64,000 bases of DNA from Mycobacterium kyorinense (GCF_001672775.1 NZ_LZKJ01000108.1:24525-88524); one strand, 5' to 3'. Shown: positions 36,497 to 45,422, counted from the first letter of the stretch. Notes: generated by a model from the sequence alone, not told the origin. Translations and numbers: made by a program.

Positions 36497-37177
36497 ATGT
36501 GGCCGAGAAACTTTCGACGCGCCGCGGCTCTGACACTGTGCCTGACCGTCGGCGCGGCCGCCGCGCCGGCCGTGGCCGCGGCGGCGACCACAGTGCCCGC
36601 TGCTGCGTGGATCAGCGCCGGGCAGCTGCCGCTGGACGCTACTCAGCACTGGCCTAGCTTGGCGAGTATCGCGGAACGACCGGCCGACAATACTTTTCGG
36701 ATCGAGCAGCTGTGCCGCGTCGACGCTCCCGATCACCGATTGGTGGCTGCCGCCGGTGTCGAGGCCGCCCGCGCCGGCGTCGACAGGGGCCAAGGCGAAT
36801 GGTCAGTGCAGCAGCAGATTGTTCACTATCCGGGTGACACCTGGCGAATGGGGCAAACCGCTGACGCGCTGTTCACGTCGCTGCAAAACACGTTGAGCCA
36901 CTGCGGTTCCACAGCGCCGGGCACACAGGTGAAGGTGACCACTCCGCGCTCGCATTGTCCGAGCAGTCAGCGTGGCGGGTGCAGCCAGACGGCGGCCACC
37001 GTCGACGTCCCGGCACAGCAGACCAGTGCGCATGTGTATCTGGCCAGTGTGGGCAGTGCGGTGACCGAGTTGACGGTGTGGTCGACCGGCGCACCGGCGG
37101 TCGCCTGGCCGGACATCAGCGACGACGAGGTGTTCGCGGCGATGAATCCGCAACTGTGCACGGTGTGGGAATGCTGA
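36497..37177 (+). CDS. Sec-secreted protein of unknown function
   Basis: A 226-residue product from ATG 36497, directly after the SLT gene stop. A signal peptide (RRAAALTLCLTVGAAAAPAVAAAA) is followed by a cysteine-containing domain: IEQLCRVD, LSHCGSTAPG, RSHCPSSQRGGCSQT, AHVYLASVGSAVTELTVWS, and a terminal NPQLCTVWEC. Probably periplasmic or secreted with disulfides. I do not recognise the family; its coupling to the transglycosylase gene suggests a cell-wall role. Confidence 0.7.
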   Translation: MWPRNFRRAAALTLCLTVGAAAAPAVAAAATTVPAAAWISAGQLPLDATQHWPSLASIAERPADNTFRIEQLCRVDAPDHRLVAAAGVEAARAGVDRGQGEWSVQQQIVHYPGDTWRMGQTADALFTSLQNTLSHCGSTAPGTQVKVTTPRSHCPSSQRGGCSQTAATVDVPAQQTSAHVYLASVGSAVTELTVWSTGAPAVAWPDISDDEVFAAMNPQLCTVWEC

Positions 37178-37181
37178 CCGT

Positions 37182-38561
37182 CTAGCGCGGCGGGCGGAGC
37201 GCTTTCATCGCGATGCGTTTCACCGGTTCGGGAATCCGGTCCTGCATGGACAGTGCGGCGCTGGCCGCCCGCGAACGCAGCGGAGTGCCGCGGCCAAACA
37301 TGCGATTCAGCGGACCGCCTGACGGCTCGATCTCGAAATGCAGCGGCGGCGCGCCTTCCGATGCGCCCAGCGCCTGCGAGATGACGATCCGCTGAATCTC
37401 GCTGGTGCCCTCAAAGATGGTGTACAGCTTGGCATCTCGATACCATTTTTCCACCGGGTGGTCGGTGATGTATCCCCAACCGCCCATCGTCTGGATGGCA
37501 CGCTCGGTAGCACGGACTGCGATTTCGCTCGCCGCCATCTTCGACATCGAACCCTCGCCGCGGTTGAACGGGATCCCATTGGCCGCCATCCAGGATGCCC
37601 GCCAGGTCAGCAGCCGGGCGGCATCGATCTGGGTGGCGATCTCTGCCAGCGGAAACGCGATGCCCTGGTTGTCGATGATCGGACCGCCGAACGCCTCCCG
37701 CTGGGTGGCGTAGGTGGTGGCATATTCGAGCGCCGCGCGTGCAATGCCGATCGCTTGGGCGGCCACCATCGGGCGGGTCTGCTCAAAAGTACCCAACGTC
37801 GCCGAGCTGGACCGCTTACCGCCGGCGGCGGCTTCACGTGCCTTGGCCAGCTTGTGCTCGAGTTTGTCTTGCCCGCCAAGCAGATTGGCTTCCGGGATAC
37901 GGACTCCGTCGAACCGTAGCTCTGCGGTGTGCGACGCCCGGCAACCCAGCTTGTCGAGTTTGCGCACCAACTCCAGCCCGGGTGTGCCGCCCGGCACCAC
38001 GAACAACGCTTGACCGCGGTGGCCGAGTTCTTCGTCGACAACCGCGTTGACGACGTGCACATTGGCGATACCGCCGTTACCGATCCACATCTTGTGGCCG
38101 TCGATGATCCAGTCGCTGCCGTCGCGCCGCGCCGTGGTCCGCAGATTGCGCACATCGCTGCCCCCCTCAGGTTCGGAGATGGCCAGGGCCGCGAGTTTGA
38201 GGTCACCGGGTTCTCCGAAGCATTCCGGTGCCCACTCCAACATCTGCTCGGGCGACGCCGCCTGGCCGATGGCCGACAGCGCCAGCGCCGGCATGACGAT
38301 CGCCAAACCGATTCCGGCGCAACCCCAGAAGAGTTCCTCCATGAACATCGGCAACGATATACCGGTCGGATCACCGATGAGGTCGCGGTAGAACAGCGGG
38401 CTGTAGAAACCCTGCTGGGCAGCCTCCTCCAACACCGGCCACGGAAAGTCCTGGCGCTGGTCATAGTCGAGTGCGACCGGGCGGATCACCGATTCGGCGA
38501 ATTCATGGGTGCGCTGCGCCAGGTCGTGTTGCGCCGCCGTCGGTGTCAAGTCGAAGCTCAT
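37182..38561 (-). CDS. Acyl-CoA dehydrogenase
   Basis: FAD-dependent acyl-CoA dehydrogenase of lipid oxidation, 459 residues from ATG 38561. The family signatures are LAALAISEPEGGSDVRNL (FAD/substrate contact), IIDGHKMWIGNGG, QTMGGWGYI and LYTIFEGTSEIQRIVI. The Glu of FEGTSE is near the position of the usual catalytic base. A basic C-terminal extension (about 415-459) is present. The chain-length specificity cannot be told. It is downstream of whiB5 on the same strand, with a 97-base gap. Confidence 0.9.
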   Translation of the reverse strand: MSFDLTPTAAQHDLAQRTHEFAESVIRPVALDYDQRQDFPWPVLEEAAQQGFYSPLFYRDLIGDPTGISLPMFMEELFWGCAGIGLAIVMPALALSAIGQAASPEQMLEWAPECFGEPGDLKLAALAISEPEGGSDVRNLRTTARRDGSDWIIDGHKMWIGNGGIANVHVVNAVVDEELGHRGQALFVVPGGTPGLELVRKLDKLGCRASHTAELRFDGVRIPEANLLGGQDKLEHKLAKAREAAAGGKRSSSATLGTFEQTRPMVAAQAIGIARAALEYATTYATQREAFGGPIIDNQGIAFPLAEIATQIDAARLLTWRASWMAANGIPFNRGEGSMSKMAASEIAVRATERAIQTMGGWGYITDHPVEKWYRDAKLYTIFEGTSEIQRIVISQALGASEGAPPLHFEIEPSGGPLNRMFGRGTPLRSRAASAALSMQDRIPEPVKRIAMKALRPPR

Positions 38562-38658
38562 CAATGCGCCCCTGCGATCACAGCGTTCGGCTGGATGTCG
38601 CCGATCACCTCGTCCGAACCGACTGTTGCCGCTTTGGGCCCAGCTCAAACGCGATCGG

Positions 38659-39072
38659 TCAGGCGGCCGACTGCGGACCGCGGGAGGCCGGCAGATGGAA
38701 CACCGTGGCGGTTGTCGCAACGGAGTCACGCTCGCGGCGCTCGAGGAGGGCAGCGTTTTCGGGCAGTTGCCTGGAGGTGATCTCGCCGGCCGCGATGCGG
38801 CGCAGGATGTCGTGGGCGCGGGCGAGCTGTTGGCGTTTGCGGTACTGGCCGCCGGGAAGCTTGACGCCGGCCCACACGCCGTACTCCTCGCGGTGCTGGA
38901 TGGCATAGCGAGCGCACCGTCGTTGTTGCGCTACCGGACAGCGGCGCAGGCACTGGAGCCGCGCTTCGGTGGCCGACTGCTCATACGCCCGCGCCTTCGC
39001 GGCGCCGTCGCCGCCGTCGTCGTCGGCGTAGCCGAACCATAGATCGGGGTTGACTGAGCATGGGTATCCCAT
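38659..39072 (-). CDS. whiB5: WhiB5 iron-sulfur transcriptional regulator
   Basis: WhiB-family protein, 137 residues, matching Rv0022c closely as recalled (CSVNPDLWFGYADDDG, GAAKARAYEQSATEAR). Cysteines are C5, C41, C45 and C53, giving the unusual C-x3-C-x7-C spacing that is also seen in WhiB5 of M. tuberculosis. The G-V-W-A-G turn is at 65-69, followed by a basic KLPGGQYRKRQQL. WhiB5 in M. tuberculosis affects ESX-2 and ESX-4 genes, which fits its position ahead of the ESX-2-linked cluster. It is divergent from the HTH gene. Confidence 0.9.
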   Translation of the reverse strand: MGYPCSVNPDLWFGYADDDGGDGAAKARAYEQSATEARLQCLRRCPVAQQRRCARYAIQHREEYGVWAGVKLPGGQYRKRQQLARAHDILRRIAAGEITSRQLPENAALLERRERDSVATTATVFHLPASRGPQSAA

Positions 39073-39214
39073 CGAGGCGCCTCCTCTGCGGCTAAAACGT
39101 AGGCGGAAGCGTATACATGCCCGCCGGGATCGCGCAAGGAAACGCGATAGAAACAGATAAATTCAGCGTTATGCAGTGGTCTGTGTAGTATCCGGATATG
39201 GCCGGAGCGCTGCG

Positions 39215-39997
39215 GTGAGCCGCGAATCGGCAGGCGCGGTCATCCGAGCTCTGCGCGAATCGCGTGATTGGTCACTGGCCGACCTCGCCGCTGAGACCGG
39301 GGTCAGCATCATGGGCCTGAGCTACCTGGAGCGTGGCGCTCGAAAACCCCACAAAAGCACAGTTCAAAAGGTTGAAAACGGGCTGGGGCTGCCGCCGGGC
39401 ACGTACTCCCGGTTGGTGGTGGCGCAGGATCCAGAGGCCGAACTGGGCCGGCTACTCACAGACCAACCGCCCGAGGCGATGCCCACTCAGTCCGCGGATT
39501 CGATCGTGGTGGACCGCCACGGCGATACCGAAGTGCTCGAGGGATATGCGGAAGCGCAGCTCGATGCGCTGAACTCGGTCATCGAACGCCTGCCTGCCGT
39601 GACATCAAACGAATATGAGACGTATATTCTTTCTGTGATCGGCCAGTGTGTGAAGGCGGAGCTGCTGGCGGCCAACTCCTGGCGGGTGGCCGTCAACGCC
39701 GGCGGTGCTTCGGCGGACCGACTGATGCAGCATTTGCAGGCTTTGGAAGCCACTCGCAGCGCGCTTTTGCAGCGCATGCCGAAAAGCTTGAGTGCGCGCT
39801 TCGACCAGGCCTGCGCGCGGTCGTCGCTGCCCGAGCCGGTCATCGCGACGTTGCTCGGGGTGTCCGGCGCAGAAATGTGGGGCATCCGGAATCGGGGCGT
39901 GATCCCGCCGGGCGCGCTGGCTCGGGTCCGGGCCTTCGCCGACACGATCTTCCCGTCGGAACCGGCGGATCCGAGCAGCGGTGAGGGGAGGCGGTGA
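39215..39997 (+). CDS. XRE-family HTH regulator (Rv0023 type)
   Basis: DNA-binding regulator of 260 residues from GTG 39215. The N-terminal HTH (about 4-60) reads AGAVIRALRESRDWSLADLA, TGVSIMGLSYLERGARKPHK. The rest is helical (GYAEAQLDALNSVIERLPAVTSNEYETY). In M. tuberculosis the same gene lies beside whiB5, as here. It overlaps the NlpC/P60 gene by 4 bases (GTGA) and probably heads the cluster to eccC2. Autoregulation from the 142-base divergent gap is inference. Confidence 0.88.
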   Translation: MSRESAGAVIRALRESRDWSLADLAAETGVSIMGLSYLERGARKPHKSTVQKVENGLGLPPGTYSRLVVAQDPEAELGRLLTDQPPEAMPTQSADSIVVDRHGDTEVLEGYAEAQLDALNSVIERLPAVTSNEYETYILSVIGQCVKAELLAANSWRVAVNAGGASADRLMQHLQALEATRSALLQRMPKSLSARFDQACARSSLPEPVIATLLGVSGAEMWGIRNRGVIPPGALARVRAFADTIFPSEPADPSSGEGRR

Positions 39998-40812
39998 GCC
40001 CGAGCGAAGTGGAACTGCTCAGTCGTGCTCATCGACTGTTCGCCGCCGCCCGTCAGCCCCCGCAGCTGAGTCTGGACAGTGCTCACGTCGACGGGTTGCC
40101 GCAGCCAACTCCGGCCGTCAACGACGGTTACCGGCTGGCGCTGCGCAGCGGCCGAGAGGGACTGCGTTCGGCCGCCCGCATCGACGCCGCCGCGGCAGCC
40201 CTCATCGCTGGGGCGCATCGCGATCACGCTTTTGCCCGCAGCCAGACCGGGAGCGTCGTCGGCGAAGCCCGTGCCGAGGCCGCGGCCACACCGGACACCC
40301 CGATCGCACAACGGGAGGCACTGCGCCGCCGGGTGGCAAGGTTGCGCGCTCAGCGGATGCATGTGTTGGGCGCCCATGCTCGGGCACGACGACACCTGGC
40401 GGTGTTGCGCGCGCTGCGATACCGAGCAACGCGGCGGCGCGCCACGGGCCTGCTGCGCCTGTCGTCGCCGAACGGCCGCGCCGGAATCGCTGTGCGGGCA
40501 GCCTTGTCGCGGCTGGGCCGCCCGTATGTCTGGGGCGCCACCGGCCCCAACCAGTTCGACTGTTCCGGGTTGATGCAATGGTCCTACAACCAGGCCGGAA
40601 TTCATTTAAGCCGCACCACGTATCAGCAGATACACGAGGGGATCCCGGTACCACGGGGGCAGGTGAGGCCGGGGGACCTGGTCTTCCCGCATGCCGGGCA
40701 CGTGCAGATGGCCCTCGGGAACAACCTCGTCGTCGAAGCGCCGCATGCCGGCGCCGCGGTGCGAATCAGCCCGCTGGGCAGCAATGTGCAAATCAGACGC
40801 CCGCTGTCCTAG
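39994..40812 (+). CDS. NlpC/P60 peptidoglycan endopeptidase (Rv0024 type)
   Basis: Putative cell-wall endopeptidase, 272 residues. Residues 1-145 form an Arg/Ala-rich helical domain without a signal peptide. The NlpC/P60 domain (about 160-272) has Cys190 in FDCSGLMQWSYNQAG, RTTYQQIHEGIPV, GDLVFPH, and His236 in HAGHVQMAL, with EAPHAG as a third-residue candidate. The N-terminal domain recurs in the SLT protein at 44511. Probably exported by a type VII route, as no Sec signal is seen. Confidence 0.88.
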   Translation: MSPSEVELLSRAHRLFAAARQPPQLSLDSAHVDGLPQPTPAVNDGYRLALRSGREGLRSAARIDAAAAALIAGAHRDHAFARSQTGSVVGEARAEAAATPDTPIAQREALRRRVARLRAQRMHVLGAHARARRHLAVLRALRYRATRRRATGLLRLSSPNGRAGIAVRAALSRLGRPYVWGATGPNQFDCSGLMQWSYNQAGIHLSRTTYQQIHEGIPVPRGQVRPGDLVFPHAGHVQMALGNNLVVEAPHAGAAVRISPLGSNVQIRRPLS

Positions 40813-40884
40813 GCGAACACCGCCCGACCGGTCAGCCAGCTGAAGTGAATTGTCGGCGGAGATGCGGCTGGCTACTGTCGCCGC

Positions 40885-42054
40885 ATGGAGGGGCTGCAGC
40901 AGCCAAACCTCGGCGAGGCGGCCGATGCCATCAGAGACGCCGAATCCTTTCTGGCACATCAGAACTCGACAGCTGCTCAGCTCGACCTACAAGTGGTCAG
41001 CGCGATCATGAACGCGCACCTGAAGACGGTGGAGGGCCGCGCCGGGCTGGACAACCTGCAGCAGGAGATCCAGACGGCCGTGCGCACCCGAACCGATCTG
41101 GACACCCCGTCCGGAGCGCGTGACTTCCAGCGGTTTCTGGCCGGCAAGCTCCGGGACATCCGCGCCGTGGTGGCCAACGCCAACCTCGACGACACGTCGA
41201 AGTCAGCGCTGATGGCGGCCTGGACGTCGCTCTACGACGCTTCCCGGGCAAGCACCGACGAGCCGAGCGACGGCCGGTCGGCGCGGGCGCCCGCAGCTGT
41301 ACCGCCCGACAGCGCCGAAACGGCAGACGCCGACATCGACCCCTTGCTGGATTCGCTCTTCGCTGACGATCCCGGCGTTGCCTCGTCAGCGGAGCCGGCG
41401 CCAGCACCATGGCCGTCGACGCCGATGCCCCCGGCGATGCCAACCATTCCCGGCTTGGGCGGGGGTGCGATGCCTGGTTGGGGCATGCCGGGCGGATTAC
41501 CGCTGCCCGGGCCGCACGACGCGGGAACCGAGCGCTCGCCGCAGCCTCCCGACGACACACCGGACGACGACCTGATGTCGAACGAAGACCACGGCCCGGA
41601 CGAAGAGCCCCGGGACGCGCCCGCCGACGAACCGGAGGAAACGCCGAAGCCAGAACCGGCACCGGCACCCGGGCCGACCACGATCACGCTGCCCACCGGT
41701 GAGACGGTCACCGCGGCCAGCCCACAGCTTGCCGCTGCGGTCAAGGCCGCAGCCGGGGGGACACCCATCCCGGACGCGTTTCGCCAGCAGGGCATCACCA
41801 TTCCGCCGCCGGGGACCGCCGTCGTCGAGCCCGTCGACGCGACGCAGCTGGCGCCGGGCGACATCGGAATGTTCACCAACCGTCATGCGCTTGCCCTTGG
41901 CAACAGCAAGGCCCTTCTCAACGGCCAGATCCAACACATCTCCACCGTCAACGGGCCGAGCTTCCTGGGCTGGCAGCACCCGCCTGCACCCCTGCCGGCC
42001 ACCGCAGCACCGACTACCGAGACACCGGTACCCACCCGGCCGGCCGCCACATAG
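40885..42054 (+). CDS. DUF4226-like ESX-2-cluster protein
   Basis: A 389-residue protein of unknown function. The N-terminal helical domain (1-115) reads MEGLQQPNLGEAADAIRDAE, LQVVSAIMNAHLKTVEGR and LDDTSKSALMAAWTSLYDAS. An acidic Pro/Ala-rich linker (about 120-260) follows, then a small C-terminal domain (about 265-360) with TITLPTGETVTAASPQLAAA and GDIGMFTNRHALALGNSKAL, reminiscent of the NlpC/P60 GD-x-hydrophobic segment but lacking a catalytic Cys. I assign DUF4226 from memory of the Rv0026/Rv3899c neighbourhood; that label is tentative. Confidence 0.7.
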   Translation: MEGLQQPNLGEAADAIRDAESFLAHQNSTAAQLDLQVVSAIMNAHLKTVEGRAGLDNLQQEIQTAVRTRTDLDTPSGARDFQRFLAGKLRDIRAVVANANLDDTSKSALMAAWTSLYDASRASTDEPSDGRSARAPAAVPPDSAETADADIDPLLDSLFADDPGVASSAEPAPAPWPSTPMPPAMPTIPGLGGGAMPGWGMPGGLPLPGPHDAGTERSPQPPDDTPDDDLMSNEDHGPDEEPRDAPADEPEETPKPEPAPAPGPTTITLPTGETVTAASPQLAAAVKAAAGGTPIPDAFRQQGITIPPPGTAVVEPVDATQLAPGDIGMFTNRHALALGNSKALLNGQIQHISTVNGPSFLGWQHPPAPLPATAAPTTETPVPTRPAAT

Positions 42055-42104
42055 TGAAGCACCCGCCGGAATCCCAAGCCCGGCACGTCAACAGGAGACA
42101 CCGG

Positions 42105-42422
42105 ATGGCAGATCGAATCCACGTGGAGCCCGCGAATCTGCGGCAGTCGGCCACCCACCACGAGCAGATCGCCGAGTATCTGCGAACGATTCCCTCGTCG
42201 CATCCGGCGATCCAGGAAAGCCTCGACTCGCTGGGTCCCGTATTCGGCAAGCTGCGGGATGCCGGACGCGAGCTGCTCGACCAACGGCGGCAGTGCTACC
42301 AACAGCAGGCCGACGACCATGCCGACATCGCAGCCACGCTGCGCGCAGCGGCGAACCTCTGGGAACAACACGAGGCCGACGCCGCGCAAAAACTGGCCAA
42401 CCTCGCTGACGACGACCGATGA
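42105..42422 (+). CDS. EspC/WXG-like small helical protein (Rv0027 type)
   Basis: A 105-residue protein from ATG 42105, with AGGAGA upstream. It matches Rv0027 in length and sequence (MADRIHVEPANLRQSATHHE, YLRTIPSSHPAIQESLDSLGP). Two helices are predicted around a central turn, with no cysteine and no signal peptide, and it is a likely type VII target or chaperone. It overlaps the next gene by 4 bases (ATGA). Confidence 0.8.
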   Translation: MADRIHVEPANLRQSATHHEQIAEYLRTIPSSHPAIQESLDSLGPVFGKLRDAGRELLDQRRQCYQQQADDHADIAATLRAAANLWEQHEADAAQKLANLADDDR

Positions 42423-42730
42423 GCAACGCCATCCCCGCCTTCGACACCGTGCACCCCAGCGGACACGTCCTCGTCCGCTCCTGCCGGGGCGGATACCTGC
42501 ACAGCCTGGCGCTCAGCGCCGCCGCGATGGACACCGACGCCGAAACCCTGGCGAAAGCCATCTTGCTCGCCGCCGACGTGTCCTACCTCAAGGCCTCACT
42601 GCAAGTGCGCGGCGAGATCGTTGCCGCCGGCCACAGCCCGTCAGCCGGCGTCCCCACGGCCGGCGACCTCGACGCGGCGATCGAAAAGCTGGTGGCGCAT
42701 CGGCTGCGCCATCGGAACCCGCGAGACTAG
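42419..42730 (+). CDS. DUF2694-type protein (Rv0028 type)
   Basis: A 103-residue protein matching Rv0028: PAFDTVHPSGHVLVRSCRGGYLHSLALS, with AETLAKAILLAADVSYLKA following. The fold may be a small beta-sheet plus helices of the YbaB or EspL sort. No signal peptide. It is translationally coupled to the preceding gene. The end of a short minus-strand frame overlaps its last codons. Confidence 0.78.
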   Translation: MSNAIPAFDTVHPSGHVLVRSCRGGYLHSLALSAAAMDTDAETLAKAILLAADVSYLKASLQVRGEIVAAGHSPSAGVPTAGDLDAAIEKLVAHRLRHRNPRD

Positions 42731-42870
42731 CCACGCCAGGTTCGGGCCGTGTCGGGGTGCGGCGCGATATCGGTAGGCGGCTCGATCGGGTTGGCGCCGA
42801 ACAACTCTCGCGCACGACCCAGCAATAGGCGTACTTCGTCCAGCTCCAGCTGCAACGCAGAATCAGCCAT
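42727..42870 (-). CDS. 47-residue protein convergent with the DUF2694-type gene
   Basis: From ATG 42870 the minus strand reads MADSALQLELDEVRLLLGRA then RELFGANPIEPPTDIAPHPD and ends TARTWRG at TAG 42727. The sequence looks like the amphipathic N-terminus of mycobacterial SLT or EspC-type proteins (a helix followed by a Pro-rich hinge and a WxG-like W-R-G end). It may be a small gene or the surviving start of a deleted one. Confidence 0.4.
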   Translation of the reverse strand: MADSALQLELDEVRLLLGRARELFGANPIEPPTDIAPHPDTARTWRG

Positions 42871-42962
42871 GGCCCCACGCTACGTCCGCCACACCGCACC
42901 CACAATTCACCGCCTGCCAGGACGGCAGGGCGACTACCTGGGCACGACGGTACGCTGAGCCG

Positions 42963-44165
42963 GTGGCGATCTTCGGTCGGAACACCGCGCGCCGGCGCCT
43001 TCGAAGAGCTGCGCGGGAATCCCTCGCGATCCCGGCCTTCGGCTCGGCCGTCGACTGCACGCCATGGGTGACCGATGGTCTCTGGCCTGCCGAGCTCTCG
43101 ACCATTACGCCCGAAAATGCCGCGGTCGCGCGGTATCTCAGGGCCGACTTGGAACGGATCGCCCGCTCGGCCAACGAGGAGCTGCGCGGCATCAGGCGCG
43201 CCGGCATCGTCGGACCGGCGCTGCAGGCTGCAGAATCCCGCGTCGTCGACACTGCCCGCGGCGTTGCCGTCGAGCGGGTGGCGGCGGCGCTTCGCCGACT
43301 CGGCAAAACTGTGCAGGACCTGCCCACCCAGTATTTGCCGCCCGTCGCGGCCGAACCCCGCGACGGGCCAAGCCACGACGACACGCAGCAGCTGCCGATC
43401 ATCACCGCCCCGCTCGCCGATCGACCACCGCCCGAGTCGTATCGGTCCACTCGGCCGGCGAGCTTCCCGCGCAGGACTTCAGATCCGTCTGCTGCGGGGG
43501 ACGCCGACAGCGGCGAACCGGAATCCGATCAGGACCGGTTGCAGCGCCTCGTGGAGTTCATGGCCCGCCAAGAACCCGGATTGCGCTGGGCTGCCGGCGA
43601 CCGGGAGAACCGCACCACCGTCGTCGCCACCGACATCGCCCATGGCTGGATACCGCCAGGAATCGCGGTGCCGGCCGACGTCCGGCTGCTGCCCCCGCAG
43701 CGCCGCACCGGCAGCGCGGCAGAACTTTTGGGGCCGACGACGGTCTCGGTGACCTATGCCCCCGGCGACCACTTGGGTTGGTCTTTCGGTTGGGCAACCG
43801 AATTCGACCCGACCGCGTCGTCGCTGAAGTCTCGCCGATTACCACCCGTCGACGATCTGGGCTGGTTGCTCTGCGGCGCGACGCATTGGCGCGAGGGTCT
43901 GCCCCACCTCGTCCACACGTTGGCCAAGGCAGGCGCCGCCCGAACAGGCATCCTGGAACCCGAGATTGACGAACTGCGAGAACACCTCGACACCGCGCGC
44001 CTCCAGCTGCTGGCCCAGTACCCGCACGTCGACCACGCGCTGCTGCTCAATTGCCTGTTGCTGGCCGCTACCGAAGGCATCGCCAGCGGTGACCGGTTGA
44101 CGGCGAACTACCACTTCGCGTGGTATCAGGCCCTCAACACCACCAGGCCCCAATCCCTGAATTGA
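42963..44165 (+). CDS. DUF5631/DUF5632-type protein (Rv0029/Rv3899c type)
   Basis: A 400-residue protein of unknown function from GTG 42963. The N-terminal part is basic and helical (FGRNTARRRLRRAARESLAI). A Pro/Asp-rich linker (about 120-190) leads to two C-terminal domains: one with FMARQEPGLRWAAGDRENRT, VVATDIAHGWIPPGIAVP and LGPTTVSVTYAPGDHLGWSF, and a helical end with HYPHVDHALLLNCLL-like sequence (reads YPHVDHALLLNCLLLAA). It belongs to the family represented by both Rv0029 and Rv3899c. The domain names are from memory. Confidence 0.72.
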   Translation: MAIFGRNTARRRLRRAARESLAIPAFGSAVDCTPWVTDGLWPAELSTITPENAAVARYLRADLERIARSANEELRGIRRAGIVGPALQAAESRVVDTARGVAVERVAAALRRLGKTVQDLPTQYLPPVAAEPRDGPSHDDTQQLPIITAPLADRPPPESYRSTRPASFPRRTSDPSAAGDADSGEPESDQDRLQRLVEFMARQEPGLRWAAGDRENRTTVVATDIAHGWIPPGIAVPADVRLLPPQRRTGSAAELLGPTTVSVTYAPGDHLGWSFGWATEFDPTASSLKSRRLPPVDDLGWLLCGATHWREGLPHLVHTLAKAGAARTGILEPEIDELREHLDTARLQLLAQYPHVDHALLLNCLLLAATEGIASGDRLTANYHFAWYQALNTTRPQSLN

Positions 44166-44196
44166 CGCTAATTGCAGGCGATCACATACTTGCACG

Positions 44197-44514
44197 ATGC
44201 CGGGGCGGGGGAGTCGCACGCAGCTGAGCGAAACCGATCTTGTCGAGTCGGTTCTGCGGGATCTGCGCGAGGCGGCCGACCGCTGGGAGGCCCTTGTCAC
44301 CGAGGCAGAGACAATCACTTACAGCGTCGACTTGGGCGATGTGCAGGCGGTCGCCAACGCCGACGGCAAGTTGATCGAGTTGAGCCTGCATCCCGACGTG
44401 ATGACCGGCTACAGCCACGGCGAACTGGCCGACCGGCTGAACCTTGCGATCGCCGCCCTGCGCGAAGAGGCTGAAGCCGACAACGCAGCACGCTACGGCG
44501 GAAAGCTCCGGTGA
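44197..44514 (+). CDS. YbaB-like protein (Rv0030 type)
   Basis: A 105-residue protein from ATG 44197. An N-terminal helix (DLVESVLRDLREAADRWEAL), beta strands (ITYSVDLGDVQAVANADGKLIELSLHPDV) and a C-terminal helix (LADRLNLAIAALREEAEADN) give the YbaB/EbfC or EspL layout. It ends RYGGKLR as in the Rv0030 family. It overlaps the SLT gene by 4 bases (GTGA). The role is unknown; by analogy with EspL it may be an ESX-2-linked accessory protein. Confidence 0.78.
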   Translation: MPGRGSRTQLSETDLVESVLRDLREAADRWEALVTEAETITYSVDLGDVQAVANADGKLIELSLHPDVMTGYSHGELADRLNLAIAALREEAEADNAARYGGKLR

Positions 44515-45422
44515 CAGTCGTCCCGCTGACCGGGCAAGCACTCGAACTCTTGGCCCGCGGGCATGCGCTATACGCCGGACAGCGGGTCGAGGCCTCGGTG
44601 CCCGCCCCACTGCTCAGCGATGTGGGGGCGCGCAGCGCACCACAATTCACGATGCCGGCCATACGGCGGATGGCGGCGGGGCTGCGCCGGGCCGCGGCCG
44701 CCGACGCCGTACTGACCACAGTGCTGGCCGACGCGGCAACTCAGCATGCGCAGGCGCGACACCACACGCGCACCGTCCTCGACGCGGCACACGCGGACTC
44801 GATGCCGGCCGTCGATACCCCGGTGGGCCGCCGGGAATTCCTGCGCCGCACCGCGGCGCGACTGCGCCTGCAGCGGCAGCACATTCAGCGCTCCCGCCGA
44901 CACGCACGCATTCTCACCCGTCAGCTCCGACGCCTCCGCTACCCGCGCCGACTTCCCAGCGAGCAACGATCGCGGGCGGCAGCCATCCCGCTCGCCGCGG
45001 TGCGCTTTGAGCGGGCATATCAGCCCGGCCGTGTCCGGGCACGCATCGGTGCCGCACTCGATCGGCTGGGCATTGTCGATCCCGGCGCGCGGCGCAACTG
45101 GCTGCGTGGGTACGAAACGTTGATCGCCCGCGAATCGGGCGGGCGGCCATCGGCGGTCGCGTCGGAGCCGGCCACCCAGCCGGGGCCGGTGCAGGCCGAT
45201 GGCCACCGGCTCGGGTATGCCCGCGGCCTCACTCAAACGATTCCGGCCACGTTCGCGCGGTATCACCAACCCGGGACGTCGACCAATATCTATGACCCGA
45301 TTGCCAATATCTGCGCGTCGATCAACTATGTGATGCGACGCTACGGCGTCGGCCCGGACGGGGCCAACCTTGCTGCGCTGGTACAGCAGGCAGATCCACA
45401 TCGGCCGCCCAAGGGATATTGA
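44511..45422 (+). CDS. SLT lytic transglycosylase of the ESX-2 cluster (Rv3896c type)
   Basis: A 303-residue putative peptidoglycan lytic transglycosylase. Residues 1-145 are the Arg/Ala-rich helical domain shared with the NlpC/P60 protein (compare PLTGQALELLARGHALYA, TPVGRREFLRRTAARLRLQR). The SLT domain (about 175-303) has catalytic Glu208 (LIARESGGRPSAV), YARGLTQTIPATFARYHQPG and YDPIANICASINYVMRRYG. It directly precedes eccB2, the place held by Rv3896c in M. tuberculosis. Confidence 0.85.
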   Translation: MTVVPLTGQALELLARGHALYAGQRVEASVPAPLLSDVGARSAPQFTMPAIRRMAAGLRRAAAADAVLTTVLADAATQHAQARHHTRTVLDAAHADSMPAVDTPVGRREFLRRTAARLRLQRQHIQRSRRHARILTRQLRRLRYPRRLPSEQRSRAAAIPLAAVRFERAYQPGRVRARIGAALDRLGIVDPGARRNWLRGYETLIARESGGRPSAVASEPATQPGPVQADGHRLGYARGLTQTIPATFARYHQPGTSTNIYDPIANICASINYVMRRYGVGPDGANLAALVQQADPHRPPKGY

